A stretch of 64,000 bases of DNA from CAYVQE01 sp964454005 (lineage in GTDB: Bacteria > Myxococcota > B64-G9). The stretch is from assembly GCA_964454005.1 (NCBI GenBank), contig CAYVQE010000016.1:1-64000 (forward strand), in the 5' to 3' direction. The notes below the pieces were generated by a model. That model did not search any database. It was not told the origin of the DNA and saw only the letters and a program-made list of their open reading frames with translations. A program made the position numbers and the translations under genes. Numbering within the stretch: the stretch's first letter is position 1; each line of letters opens with the position of its first letter. Of this stretch, positions 24,792 through 33,356 are shown in pieces.

Positions 24792-25640
24792 ATGTCGTCC
24801 TTCAAGCCCATGACCCCTCGTGCCCTGCTGTTGTCGCTGGCCCTGACCGCCGCCGCGGCCGCCGGCGGCTGCGCCGCCGCCCACGGCGAGCTGCGCGCGC
24901 CGCAGATGGAACCGCTGCCGGTGGCTGAACAATCCCAGCAGCTCGAGAAGAACCACTTCAAACGCGATAAAATCGGCACCATCAGCGAGCAGGCCCTGCG
25001 CCGGGTGCTGGCCGCGCCGGTGTTTCTGGAGCGCGACGCCCGGGTGGGCGTGGTGCAGGTGGCCGAGCGCTACGACCCGGACGCCGAGCTGCCGCTGGCC
25101 GACGTGCCGGCGGTGCTCACCCGGGTGCTGGACGAGGCCGCCTTTTTCGAGGTGGCCACCGAGATCTCCACCGACTGGCCGGCCACCAGCGGCATCCCCG
25201 GGCTGCGCGAGCTGGCCGCCCGCTACCGGGCCGAGTACCTGCTGCTCTACCGCCACCGCTTCATCGACCGCAGCTACCTCAACGGCTGGGCCTGGCTCTA
25301 CCCGACCGTGATCGGCGCGCTGGCCGCGCCCTCGCGCACCCTGGAGGCGGCCGGCGTGCTGGAGGCCACCCTGTTCGACGCCAAGACCGGCACCATCCTG
25401 TTCACCGTGTTCGAGCGGGTGCACGACAGCAGCGACGAGAGCCCCTTCTACCTGCAGCGCAAGCGCCGGGCGCTGAAGCAGCGCCTGCTCGAGGCGGCCG
25501 CCGAGGCGCTGGCCCAGGGCGTGCTGGAAAAGACCCGCCTGCTGGTCGCCGCCCGCCCCGAACGCGCGCCCGAGACCAGCCAACAGGCCGCATCCCCACT
25601 CCAGCCCCCCGCCCAGCCCGGCCTCATCGCGAGTCCGTGA
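24792..25640 (+). CDS. Lipoprotein of unknown function
   Basis: 282 residues. The ATG at 24792 follows AGGAGGTAGCTACC. Lipoprotein signal ends in AAAGGC. The mature part has a mixed alpha/beta core: VGVVQVAERYDPDAELPLAD, YRAEYLLLYRHRFIDRSYLN, GVLEATLFDAKTGTILFTVF, a pattern like GNA1162/CsgG-type or LPP20-type envelope lipoproteins that report on a cellular parameter, though I cannot assign it firmly. Its stop overlaps the convergent HepT-like gene by 17 nt, so the two 3' ends share sequence. Confidence 0.75.
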   Translation: MSSFKPMTPRALLLSLALTAAAAAGGCAAAHGELRAPQMEPLPVAEQSQQLEKNHFKRDKIGTISEQALRRVLAAPVFLERDARVGVVQVAERYDPDAELPLADVPAVLTRVLDEAAFFEVATEISTDWPATSGIPGLRELAARYRAEYLLLYRHRFIDRSYLNGWAWLYPTVIGALAAPSRTLEAAGVLEATLFDAKTGTILFTVFERVHDSSDESPFYLQRKRRALKQRLLEAAAEALAQGVLEKTRLLVAARPERAPETSQQAASPLQPPAQPGLIASP

Positions 25641-26049
25641 CCAGCCGCGCCATCTGCGCGGCGAAGCGCGCGATCGGCCGGCTGTCGTCGGTCAGGTAAT
25701 CGAGCACCAGGCCATCGTCCACGTCCCAGTAGACGTGGACGAGCCTGTTTCTGAACCGCGCCGCCGCCCGCATCTCGTCTCCGAGCTCGCGCTCCAACAG
25801 CCCGGCCTCGATCAACACGCCAAAGGAGTCGGCATAGTCGAGCGGCGCCCGCAAGCGATCGGCGGCGATGATGTGGTTGGCCAGGTCGATGCAGCACTCG
25901 ATGGCCACGATGAAGTGGTACTTGACGCTGGCCATGCGATCGGGATCGGTGCGCAGCGCGTCGCCGGGCATGGCCGCCAGCCGTGTCAGCGCCGCCTGGT
26001 AGCCGGACAGGCGTTCGAGCAATCGCCGCACCCTATCGGGATCCACCAT
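25624..26049 (-). CDS. hepT: HepT-like toxin (DUF86 family)
   Basis: 141 residues, all-helical HEPN fold. The catalytic Rx4HxY motif is intact: Arg100, His105 and Tyr107 in FRNRLVHVYWDVD. HepT proteins are toxins (RNase-type) neutralised when the MntA partner adds AMP to the motif Tyr. It is translated after mntA with a 17-nt overlap, the normal antitoxin-toxin order. The rest of the protein matches the family (YHFIVAIECCIDLANHIIAA). Confidence 0.9.
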   Translation of the reverse strand: MVDPDRVRRLLERLSGYQAALTRLAAMPGDALRTDPDRMASVKYHFIVAIECCIDLANHIIAADRLRAPLDYADSFGVLIEAGLLERELGDEMRAAARFRNRLVHVYWDVDDGLVLDYLTDDSRPIARFAAQMARLVTDSR

Positions 26050-26500
26050 CGCCGATTCCCTTCTCGGCCATGCCCGCCAGCAGGGCCCGGTTGAGCCACC
26101 TCATCTTGGGCAGAACGTCGAGATAGCGGATGCGGGTGTCGCGCTCCAGCCGCACGCGGGCGCTCTCGTCACCCGAGTACAGCAGCCGTCCCTCGGTCAG
26201 CACCTTGCCCCGCGCCATCAGCGGCGCCCGATCGAGGATGCGCATGTCGAGCCGCTTGAGCCCGGTGGAGCGCTCCAGCCGCTCGCACAGCTCGAGTTCG
26301 ATCCGGGTGGTGTCGCCCGCCTGGGCCGCGGAGCCGTCGGTGAACACGGCGATGTCGATATCGCTGTCCACCCGGGCCTCGCCACGGGCCCGCGAGCCGT
26401 GGAGGTAGGCGGCCACGATGCCGAGCCGAGAATCCAGCGCGGCCAGCGCTTCGCCCAGGGCCTCGCGTTCTGCGGGCGCGATGTCGCCGCGATCGTTCAT
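26033..26500 (-). CDS. mntA: MntA-like nucleotidyltransferase antitoxin
   Basis: 155 residues. The minimal nucleotidyltransferase signature GSx10DxD is complete: Gly35-Ser36, then Asp47 and Asp49 (GSRARGEARVDSDIDIAVF). MntA antitoxins AMPylate HepT. An upstream ATG at 26521 exists, but a promoter -10 (TATACT) overlaps those codons, so the ATG at 26500 is the likely start of a leaderless message. Transcribed divergently from the EEP-family gene. Confidence 0.9.
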   Translation of the reverse strand: MNDRGDIAPAEREALGEALAALDSRLGIVAAYLHGSRARGEARVDSDIDIAVFTDGSAAQAGDTTRIELELCERLERSTGLKRLDMRILDRAPLMARGKVLTEGRLLYSGDESARVRLERDTRIRYLDVLPKMRWLNRALLAGMAEKGIGDGGSR

Positions 26501-26508
26501 CACCTTCG

Positions 26509-26537
26509 AGTATAGGGCCATTGCCGTTGCGGGCCAA
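26509..26537 (-). promoter_or_regulatory. Predicted leaderless promoter of mntA-hepT
   Basis: Minus-strand TTGGCC (26537-26532), 17-nt spacer, TATACT (26514-26509), then only 8 nt to the ATG at 26500. Confidence 0.55.
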
Positions 26538-26543
26538 GGCGGC

Positions 26544-26573
26544 TTGCCCGTTCGACCCGGGGCCTGCTAGCCT
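26544..26573 (+). promoter_or_regulatory. Predicted leaderless promoter of the EEP gene
   Basis: TTGCCC (26544-26549), 18-nt spacer ending in TGC, TAGCCT (26568-26573), then 8 nt to the ATG at 26582 and no Shine-Dalgarno. Confidence 0.55.
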
Positions 26574-26581
26574 CGCTGCTC

Positions 26582-27652
26582 ATGAGAACCCGCATCACCC
26601 GCTGGCTGGCGCGCCTGGGCCTGGGGCTTTCGGGGCTGCTGCTGCTGGCGCTGGGGTTGTTGCTGATGCTCGAATGGCGGCCCGACGACCGCATGCCCAC
26701 CCCGGTGGCACCCGGCCACGACGCGCCCGCCGAACCGCCGGCGGCCGGCGCCGAGCTCAGCCTGCTGAGCTGGAACTTGGGCTACGCCGGGCTGGACCGC
26801 GGGGCCGACTTCTTCATGGACGGCGGGGCGCAGGTGCGGCCGCGCTCGCGCGGGCGGGTGGAGCGCAACCTGCGCCAGGTGGCCGTCTGGCTGGCGGCCC
26901 ACCCGGCGGCGGTGGTGCTGCTGCAGGAGGTCGACTTCGACGCCGCGCGCAGCTTCGGCATGGATCAGGCGCGGGTGATCGCGGCCGCGCTGCCGGCGCA
27001 TTTCCGCGCCCGGGCGGTCAACTTCCGCGTCGCCTACATCCCCTACCCGCTGCGCCGGCCGCTGGGCAAGGTGCACTCCGGCCTGTTGAGCCTGAGCCGG
27101 CCACAACCGACCGGCGCGCTGCGGCTGCAGCTGCCCGGCGACTACGCCTGGCCGGTGCGCGTGTTCCACCTCAAGCGCTGCCTCCACCAGCTGCGCTTGG
27201 CCGCGCCGGACGGGCACGACTGGGTGCTGCTGCATTTGCACCTGTCGGCCTTCGACCGCGACGGCCGGCTGCGCGCTGCTCAGATGGCCTTTTTGAAACA
27301 GCACATGCTGCGGCTGGCCGCGGCCGGCCACCACGTGGTGGTCGGCGGCGACTGGAACCACGCCCCGCCCGGGCTGGCGCCCGATCAATTCGGCCCGTCC
27401 GGCCGCCGGCCCGACTGGTTCCAGCAGGTGCCGGCCGGCTGGACCCCGCCCGGCTGGCGCTGGGCCTGGGATGCGGACACGCCCAGCCTGCGGGCCACCG
27501 ACGCGCCCTACCGCCCGGGCCAGACCTTCACCACCACGGTCGACGCCTTCCTGCTCGGCCCCGGCGTGGAGCTGCTGGCGGTCGAATGCGCCGATCTCGG
27601 CTTCGCCCACTCCGACCACAACCCGGTCCTCGCCCGCGTCCGCCTGCGCTGA
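26582..27652 (+). CDS. Membrane-anchored endonuclease/exonuclease/phosphatase family protein
   Basis: 356 residues. An N-terminal membrane anchor (LGLGLSGLLLLALGLLLMLE) precedes an EEP domain with all main motifs: LLSWNLGYAG, LLQEVDFD, SGLLSLS, HLHLSAFD, GGDWNHAPPG and the terminal SDHNPVLAR. EEP enzymes are metal-dependent phosphodiesterases or phosphatases acting on nucleic acids, inositol phosphates or lipids. The anchor points to a periplasmic or membrane substrate, but the sequence does not tell which. No Shine-Dalgarno; leaderless start predicted. Confidence 0.88.
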   Translation: MRTRITRWLARLGLGLSGLLLLALGLLLMLEWRPDDRMPTPVAPGHDAPAEPPAAGAELSLLSWNLGYAGLDRGADFFMDGGAQVRPRSRGRVERNLRQVAVWLAAHPAAVVLLQEVDFDAARSFGMDQARVIAAALPAHFRARAVNFRVAYIPYPLRRPLGKVHSGLLSLSRPQPTGALRLQLPGDYAWPVRVFHLKRCLHQLRLAAPDGHDWVLLHLHLSAFDRDGRLRAAQMAFLKQHMLRLAAAGHHVVVGGDWNHAPPGLAPDQFGPSGRRPDWFQQVPAGWTPPGWRWAWDADTPSLRATDAPYRPGQTFTTTVDAFLLGPGVELLAVECADLGFAHSDHNPVLARVRLR

Positions 27653-27675
27653 GCCACCGCCCGCAGCCCGGAGGA

Positions 27676-27690
27676 CCCGACGCGGTCGGG
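27676..27690. terminator. Possible shared hairpin between convergent genes
   Basis: CCCGAC-GCG-GTCGGG in the 43-nt gap between the EEP gene and the convergent lipoprotein. No T tract on either strand, so terminator function is uncertain. Confidence 0.3.
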
Positions 27691-27695
27691 CTCGT

Positions 27696-28244
27696 TCAGT
27701 CGACGCGGCAGTGGAAGCTGCCGTCGTCGGCGGTGATGTGCACCTGATCGTCCGGCTCGTCGCGCTGCATCACGATGCCGTCGAAGGTGCCGTCGATGGC
27801 GCTGCCGGGCGCATAGTCCAGCGCGCTGAAGGTCACGCTGCCATCGCCGGCCGTCGAGATGCGCACCTTGCTCGGATCGGTGGGATGCTGCCGAACCACC
27901 GAGACCGAGAAGTCGCCGACGCCCTCGCTGGCGTCGTGGGTGCCGGGACCGGTGACGTGGCTTTCCTTCCAGCTGAACACCAGGCCGATGGGCACCGCGA
28001 TGTCCTTGGCCTCCATGCCCCACAGCGACTCGCCCATGATATCCGCCTGGGTCACGCTGCAGGCCTGGTCGAAGTCGATCACCTGGCCGTCGGTCAGGGT
28101 AATGGTCGCACGCACGAAGTACTCGTGCGGCTCCCCACCCCCGGAGCCGCCCCCGCCGCAGGCGGCGGCCAGCAAGCCCGCCGTTGCGGCGATCGCAACC
28201 AGACGGACCAGCGGCCGCCACCACAGATGAGTTCGAAGTCCCAA
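27696..28244 (-). CDS. Small lipoprotein, unknown function
   Basis: About 182 residues. TTG start preceded by GAGGAGGGAG. Lipoprotein signal (LVAIAATAGLLAAAC) then a Gly/Ser linker and one compact beta-rich domain (YFVRATITLTDGQVIDFD, GSVTFSALDYAPGSAIDGTF, ADDGSFHCRVD). Two Cys, one near the start and one at the end of the domain, could form a disulfide. No family recognised. Confidence 0.75.
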   Translation of the reverse strand: MGLRTHLWWRPLVRLVAIAATAGLLAAACGGGGSGGGEPHEYFVRATITLTDGQVIDFDQACSVTQADIMGESLWGMEAKDIAVPIGLVFSWKESHVTGPGTHDASEGVGDFSVSVVRQHPTDPSKVRISTAGDGSVTFSALDYAPGSAIDGTFDGIVMQRDEPDDQVHITADDGSFHCRVD

Positions 28245-28301
28245 GGTTCGCTCCCTCCTCAATCGACCCTCAACCAATCCGATCGGAGAATTCGAAACGA
28301 A

Positions 28302-28331
28302 AAGCTACCACATGTGCTGCCTCCTTGTCAG
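28302..28331 (-). promoter_or_regulatory. Predicted promoter of the small lipoprotein gene
   Basis: Minus-strand CTGACA (28331-28326), 18-nt spacer, TAGCTT (28307-28302), about 58 nt before the TTG start. Confidence 0.4.
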
Positions 28332-28361
28332 CCACGCCGTATCCAGACGCTTGGAGACCCA

Positions 28362-28390
28362 TTGACTCGCCGGGACCGATCCCATAGCCT
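28362..28390 (+). promoter_or_regulatory. Predicted promoter of the outer-membrane-like gene pair
   Basis: TTGACT (28362-28367), 17-nt spacer, TAGCCT (28385-28390), about 33 nt before the ATG at 28423. Confidence 0.45.
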
Positions 28391-28422
28391 TTAGATAAAT
28401 CGATAGTCATCGGGGGTTGCGG

Positions 28423-29859
28423 ATGCGGCGGATGCCGACGGGGTGTTTTCTCGGCCTGGGTGTTCTGGCTGGCCTGCTGGGTGCGGCCGGGCCTGCCGGG
28501 GCGGGGGGCAATGAAGCGATCTATCGAAGCCTGCCCGCGCTGGAGCTGCCCGAACTGGAGGCCGATGTGCTGGCCTTCGGCGAGAGCCTGCGGCTGATCG
28601 CGGTCTTCGGCGAGGCGGACTACCGCGTGGTCGACGGGCCCGGCGACGTGCTGGATCTGAGCCTCGACGCCGGGCTGGCCTTCAGCCGCCGCATGGAGCG
28701 CGAGCGCTGGGGATACAGCTTCACCGCCGAACTCGACACCACCCTGAAGAGCCGGCTGACCGCGGATGACAAGACCGTGGCCTGGAGCGCGCGCTTGCAG
28801 GCCAGCGTGCTGGACCTGCGGTACTACGTGACCGGGGGGCGCTCGGCCGGGCGCCGGCCCTGGGAGCAGGCCTTCGTCTTCGTCCAGGCCGCCGCCGATC
28901 CGCTTCGCTTCGGGCTCGAGCATCAGAGCCGGGACGATAGCACCGAGCAGTGGGGCCAGGCGCGGGCCGAGCTGGCGGCGGGCTTCGGCGTGGGCCGGCT
29001 GCTGGACATCGGCCCGCGGCTGCGCTTGCTCAAACTGGAACACATGCTGCTGGATCACGGTCTGCTGGCCGGCCCCATCCCGAAAGCGGTGGGCGACCGC
29101 ATCCTGCTCACCTGGTTCGCCCTGCGTAACGCGCTGGGCAGCCAGGAGCAGCTCTTCCACACCTTCAAGCTGCTGCACCGGGCGGGCTTGCTGCAGGGCG
29201 AGCCCACGCTGTCGGCGACCTACGACTTCTTGGCCATCTTCGACGATCCCCAGCTCGACGGCCGCCTGCTGGGCCGCGACCTGCGCTTCGGCATGCACGC
29301 CGGCTACGACCACCTGCGGCCCGCCCATTCGAACCACACCAGCAACCTGGCCTTCTTCGACTTCGCCTTCAGCTATACCGAGATCTTCCAGCTGGGCCTG
29401 GATGCCTGGCTGCGCCTGAGCCCGGCGGTCACCTTCCACCTGCCGCAGAGCGAGGTCTCGGGAGCGACCCACTGGTCCGGCTGGAATCTCGAGCTACGGC
29501 TGCCGGCCCAGCTCACGCGCAACTTCTACGATGCGCACTACAACAGCCAGGGCCGGCTGCGCATCGCGCCCTACCTCGTCTACCGGCCGCTGGACCGCTT
29601 CGGGCCCGGCATCGCTGGTGACTTCATCTATCTGGGCGCCGAGTTCGACTACGACTTCGCTTTCCACCGCGGCCACTACTACTCGGTGGGCCTGTCGATC
29701 GACCTGTTCCACGCGGATCAACCCCGCGAAAGCTTGCCCGAGATCGAGACCAGCCGGTTCACCGTCAGCCTGAGCTTCAGCTACAACTGGGGCCACGCCG
29801 CCGGCTACTTCTCCGCGCACGGTCCGCTGCTAGCCGAACTGGGCTGGTTACCCCTGTAG
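28423..29859 (+). CDS. Putative outer-membrane beta-barrel protein
   Basis: 478 residues with a signal peptide (...LGAAGPAGAGG). The mature part alternates polar and aromatic residues in many short strands typical of outer-membrane barrels (WGYSFTAELDTTLKSRL, FDFAFSYTEIFQLGLDAWLR, YYSVGLSIDLFHA, FTVSLSFSYNWGHAAGYF). It resembles myxobacterial DUF3943-type barrel proteins in layout, though I cannot confirm that family. The start at 28423 lies 7 nt after GGGGG; a TTG at 28417 is less likely. 20 nt upstream of a second secreted protein, with which it probably forms an operon. Confidence 0.7.
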   Translation: MRRMPTGCFLGLGVLAGLLGAAGPAGAGGNEAIYRSLPALELPELEADVLAFGESLRLIAVFGEADYRVVDGPGDVLDLSLDAGLAFSRRMERERWGYSFTAELDTTLKSRLTADDKTVAWSARLQASVLDLRYYVTGGRSAGRRPWEQAFVFVQAAADPLRFGLEHQSRDDSTEQWGQARAELAAGFGVGRLLDIGPRLRLLKLEHMLLDHGLLAGPIPKAVGDRILLTWFALRNALGSQEQLFHTFKLLHRAGLLQGEPTLSATYDFLAIFDDPQLDGRLLGRDLRFGMHAGYDHLRPAHSNHTSNLAFFDFAFSYTEIFQLGLDAWLRLSPAVTFHLPQSEVSGATHWSGWNLELRLPAQLTRNFYDAHYNSQGRLRIAPYLVYRPLDRFGPGIAGDFIYLGAEFDYDFAFHRGHYYSVGLSIDLFHADQPRESLPEIETSRFTVSLSFSYNWGHAAGYFSAHGPLLAELGWLPL

Positions 29860-29879
29860 TCCGCAAGGAGGCGAGAGAG

Positions 29880-30761
29880 ATGAAGCCCCGACCGATGTGC
29901 TGGCTGCTGCTCGCGGGCGCGCTGGCGGGTGTCTGTTCACCGGCCGCCGCCGCATCGCAGGACCTGGGTCTGATCCCGGCGCAGGGCGAGGCCACGCCCG
30001 CTTGCGGAGCGGGACGGCTGTTCACGCTGCAGGATCTGAGCGGTGCCCAGCACCTGAGCCTGGCCATGCCGGTGGTGCCGGCCTCTCCCCGGGTCGTGGG
30101 CGTCACCCTGGCGCCGCTGCTCAGCGGGCAGCTGGACCTGGATCCGGTCAGCCTGAGCCTGGCCCTGCCGCTGGCCGTGACCTTCCACGAGGATGCGGAC
30201 GACACCGTGGTGCTGGGCAATCCAGCCCTGGAGGCGCGGTTCAAGGTCTGCACCCGGGGCGGCTGGCGCATCTGCGGCGGCGCCGCCCTGGGGTTGAGCG
30301 CCGGCTTGATCGAACAAGAAGAGGACAGCGGCGACTGGATCGCACAGACGGCCGGCTTCTTCGCCCACCAGGATCTGCTCTACCACAGCCCCCACGATGC
30401 GGTGCTGCGGCCGCTGGCCCTGCTGACCGCAGCCTACGGCGGCCTGTGGCTGCAGCTCGAGTTGGGCAGCGCGGTGCGCATACCCGTACTGCGGACCGGA
30501 GAACGGGATGTCCGGGGCGATATGCTGCTGAACTTCGGCGCCGGCTACCGGCTGGAGGGCCTGGGGCGCATCGGCCTCGAACTCCGCGGTCTGTTTCCCG
30601 TGCGGCATAAAGCCGCGAATCACATCGCCTGGCTCAACCTGGGCGCCTGGTTGGACTTCGGTATCGTCGAGCCCCTGCTGCGCATCACGGTTCCACTGCG
30701 CGAGGAGGCCGAGTTCGGCGCCCCCTTGCACTTCGCCATCGGACTGGCCTACGGCTTCTGA
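29880..30761 (+). CDS. Secreted, probably outer-membrane protein
   Basis: 293 residues beginning with a signal peptide (MKPRPMCWLLLAGALAGVCSPAAA). ATG follows AAGGAGGCGAGAGAG. Beta-rich with amphipathic strands (RRVVGVTLAPLLSGQLDLDPV-like, LQLELGSAVRIPVLRTGERD, LHFAIGLAYGF at the very end with a C-terminal Phe, typical for BAM-dependent barrels). Function unknown; likely works with the preceding barrel protein. Confidence 0.68.
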   Translation: MKPRPMCWLLLAGALAGVCSPAAAASQDLGLIPAQGEATPACGAGRLFTLQDLSGAQHLSLAMPVVPASPRVVGVTLAPLLSGQLDLDPVSLSLALPLAVTFHEDADDTVVLGNPALEARFKVCTRGGWRICGGAALGLSAGLIEQEEDSGDWIAQTAGFFAHQDLLYHSPHDAVLRPLALLTAAYGGLWLQLELGSAVRIPVLRTGERDVRGDMLLNFGAGYRLEGLGRIGLELRGLFPVRHKAANHIAWLNLGAWLDFGIVEPLLRITVPLREEAEFGAPLHFAIGLAYGF

Positions 30762-30813
30762 GCCGATCTGCATCCGCGCCGAAGCGGAAGGGCCGCGGTG
30801 GGTTGTTCGGGGC

Positions 30814-33336
30814 TCAGCCGGCGGCCGGGCTGGACTCGGTCGGCTGCGAGCCGGCGCTGGTGGAGCGTTCGCGGTCGGATTGGCCGCGGTTCATCAGCTT
30901 GAGCATCAGCACCTTGGCCGCGTTGAGCAGCAGCAGCCAGACCAGGGCGTAGCCCCAGATGATGCCGGCCAGGGCCCAGCCGATGGGCTCGACCAGGATG
31001 CCGTAGACGGCCACCAGGGTGCCGGCGATCTGGGTGCCCTCCAGGGTCAGAAACAGCGGCAGGGCCGGCAGCGGCTTGCTCCACAGCCAGCCCTGGTTGC
31101 GGGTCAGAAAGATGGTCATGTGGCCGGCCACCAGCAGCTTGAGAAAGAACATGGTCTGCAGCTCGGCCTGCGGCAGATCCATGGTGGTCTCGACGTACCA
31201 GAACAGCAGGAAGCTCGAAGCCACCCCGGCGATGCCCAGCATGGCCGCCAGCGACAGCACCCGCCTCATGTCCCAGCGCACCGGGTTGCGGGCGGTGGGC
31301 ACCTTGTCCCAGGCGATGGTCATGATGGGGATGTCGTTGAGGATGGCCAGCAGCACGATCATGATCGGGGTGACCGGGTAGAAGCTGAAGGCCAGGATGG
31401 AGATCGACACGAACAGCAGCACCCGCATCGACTCGGTGATGCGGAAGGTGGCGTAGCCGATCATGCGCTCGAAGATGCGCCGGGCCTCCTCCACCGCGCG
31501 GGTGATGACCCCCAGGCCCTGGTCGGTCAGGATCAGGTCGGCCGCCGCCCGGGTGGCATCGGTGGCCGAGGACACGGCCACGCCCACATCGGCCTGCTGC
31601 AGCGCCGGGGCGTCGTTGACCCCGTCGCCGGTCATGCCCACGATGCGGTCGCCGCGCTGGAAGGTCTTGACGATGTCGAACTTGTGCTCCGGGGTCACCT
31701 CGGCGAAGCCGGCGGTCTCCAGCACCGCCTGGCGCTGCCGCTGCTCGCTCGCGCCGCCGCCCGCCTCATCGCCGAAAATCGCAGCGGCGGCCACCACCTG
31801 CTGGCTCATGCCGAGCTGGCCGGTGACCTGGCGGGCGATGGCCTCGTGGTCGCCGGTCACCATGCGGACGTCGATGCCGTGGCCCCGGGCCTCCTCGATG
31901 ACCGCGGCCGCGTCGTCGCGCGGCGGATCGAGCAGCGGCAGGATGCCCAGGTAGACCCAGCCATCGCCGCGGCTGCGCCCGACTCCCAGGGCCCGGAAGC
32001 CCTTCTCGCCTAGGTCCTGGACCCACCGGTCGATCTCGTCGCGCCGCTGCTGATCCGGTTCGGTCAGCTCGAGGATCACCTGCGGCGCGCCCTTGGCCAC
32101 CTGGAAACGCTCGCCGCCGGCCTCCACCGTGGCATCGGCCCGCTTGCGGGTGGGGTCGAAGTCGTTGAACTCGACCACCTGGTAGCCCTCGAGGGAAAGA
32201 TCGGCGGGCAGCGCCTCGGCGATGGCCGCGTCGATCGGATCGTCTTCGCGATCGGTGCGCGAGGCCAGCGCGGCCGCCCGCAGCAGGTCGCGCTCGTCCT
32301 CGGCCTCCAGCACCACCGGCTGCTGCAGCTCCAACCGGTTGCGGGTCAGGGTGCCGGTCTTGTCGGCGCACAGCACCTGCAGCCCGGCCATCTCCTCCAT
32401 GGCCGCCAGCCGCGACACGATGGCCTTCTTGCGCGCCAGCCGGCTGGCGCCGACCGACATGGTCACCGACATCACCGCCGGCAGCGCCTGGGGGATGCCG
32501 GCCAGGGTCAGGCCCAGGGCGAACAGCAGCACCTGGGTCCAGGGATCGTCGCGCACCAGCAGGGTGTAGAGCACGATCACCAGCACCAGCAGGGCGGTGA
32601 CGCTGATCAGGAAGTAGCCGATGCGCAGCACGGCCTTCTGGAAGTGCGACTTCTGCTCGGCGCTGGCGACCAGCTCCACGGTGCGGGCGAAGGCGGTGTC
32701 CTTGCCGGTGGCCACCACCAGCGCCCGGGCCTCGCCGCGCTTGACCGTGGTGCTGGAGTACAGCACCGCCCCGGGGTCCTTGTCGACCGGCAGCGACTCG
32801 CCGGTCAGGGCCGACTCGTCCAGGTGCAGCCGCTGGTCCTCCAGCAGCCGAGCGTCGGCCGGCACCACGTCGCCCATGTGCAGCTCGATGACGTCGCCCG
32901 GCACCAGCTGGCGGGCGTCGATGGTGTCGAGCGCGCCGCCGCGCAGCACCCGGGCCCGCGGGGCCATGGTCTCCTTGAGCTTCTCGATGGCCTTGTCGGC
33001 CTTGTTCTCGTGCCAGAAGCCCACCCCGCCGTTGATCAGCAGCATGGTGAAGATGACGCCGAAGTCCTCCCAGCGCTGGGCCACCAGGGCCAACACCGCG
33101 GCCACCTCGATCATCCAGGGGATGGGCCCCCAGAAGTGCCCCGCCAGCTTGCGCAGGGTGGACTTCTCCCGCTCGGCGATGTCGTTGGGCCCGTAACGCT
33201 GCAGCCGCTGCTCGACATCAGCGCCGGCCAGGCCGCGATCGGTGTCGACGTCGAGCCGCCGGCGCACCTCGTCCAGGTCGATCTCTTCCAGATCGCCGCC
33301 CGCGTGGGCCCGTTGCTGTCGCTTTTCGGCGCTCAT
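30814..33336 (-). CDS. Proton-type P-ATPase (P3A)
   Basis: 840 residues. Catalytic Asp325 lies in CADKTGTLT; the actuator TGES (178-181) and the hinge TGDGVNDAPAL are intact. Membrane segment 4 carries AGIPQALPAVMSVTMS and the N-terminal half matches plasma-membrane H+-ATPases of fungi, plants and some bacteria (WMIEVAAVLALVAQRW, GFWHENKADKAIEKLK). Expected to pump protons out at the cost of ATP. The start at 33336 is 20 nt after the PEP synthase stop, so the two are co-transcribed. The open frame continues upstream into the ppsA region in a different phase, but that is not a fusion. Confidence 0.93.
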   Translation of the reverse strand: MSAEKRQQRAHAGGDLEEIDLDEVRRRLDVDTDRGLAGADVEQRLQRYGPNDIAEREKSTLRKLAGHFWGPIPWMIEVAAVLALVAQRWEDFGVIFTMLLINGGVGFWHENKADKAIEKLKETMAPRARVLRGGALDTIDARQLVPGDVIELHMGDVVPADARLLEDQRLHLDESALTGESLPVDKDPGAVLYSSTTVKRGEARALVVATGKDTAFARTVELVASAEQKSHFQKAVLRIGYFLISVTALLVLVIVLYTLLVRDDPWTQVLLFALGLTLAGIPQALPAVMSVTMSVGASRLARKKAIVSRLAAMEEMAGLQVLCADKTGTLTRNRLELQQPVVLEAEDERDLLRAAALASRTDREDDPIDAAIAEALPADLSLEGYQVVEFNDFDPTRKRADATVEAGGERFQVAKGAPQVILELTEPDQQRRDEIDRWVQDLGEKGFRALGVGRSRGDGWVYLGILPLLDPPRDDAAAVIEEARGHGIDVRMVTGDHEAIARQVTGQLGMSQQVVAAAAIFGDEAGGGASEQRQRQAVLETAGFAEVTPEHKFDIVKTFQRGDRIVGMTGDGVNDAPALQQADVGVAVSSATDATRAAADLILTDQGLGVITRAVEEARRIFERMIGYATFRITESMRVLLFVSISILAFSFYPVTPIMIVLLAILNDIPIMTIAWDKVPTARNPVRWDMRRVLSLAAMLGIAGVASSFLLFWYVETTMDLPQAELQTMFFLKLLVAGHMTIFLTRNQGWLWSKPLPALPLFLTLEGTQIAGTLVAVYGILVEPIGWALAGIIWGYALVWLLLLNAAKVLMLKLMNRGQSDRERSTSAGSQPTESSPAAG

Positions 33337-33356
33337 GGCGGTCCGCCCCGTGTGAC

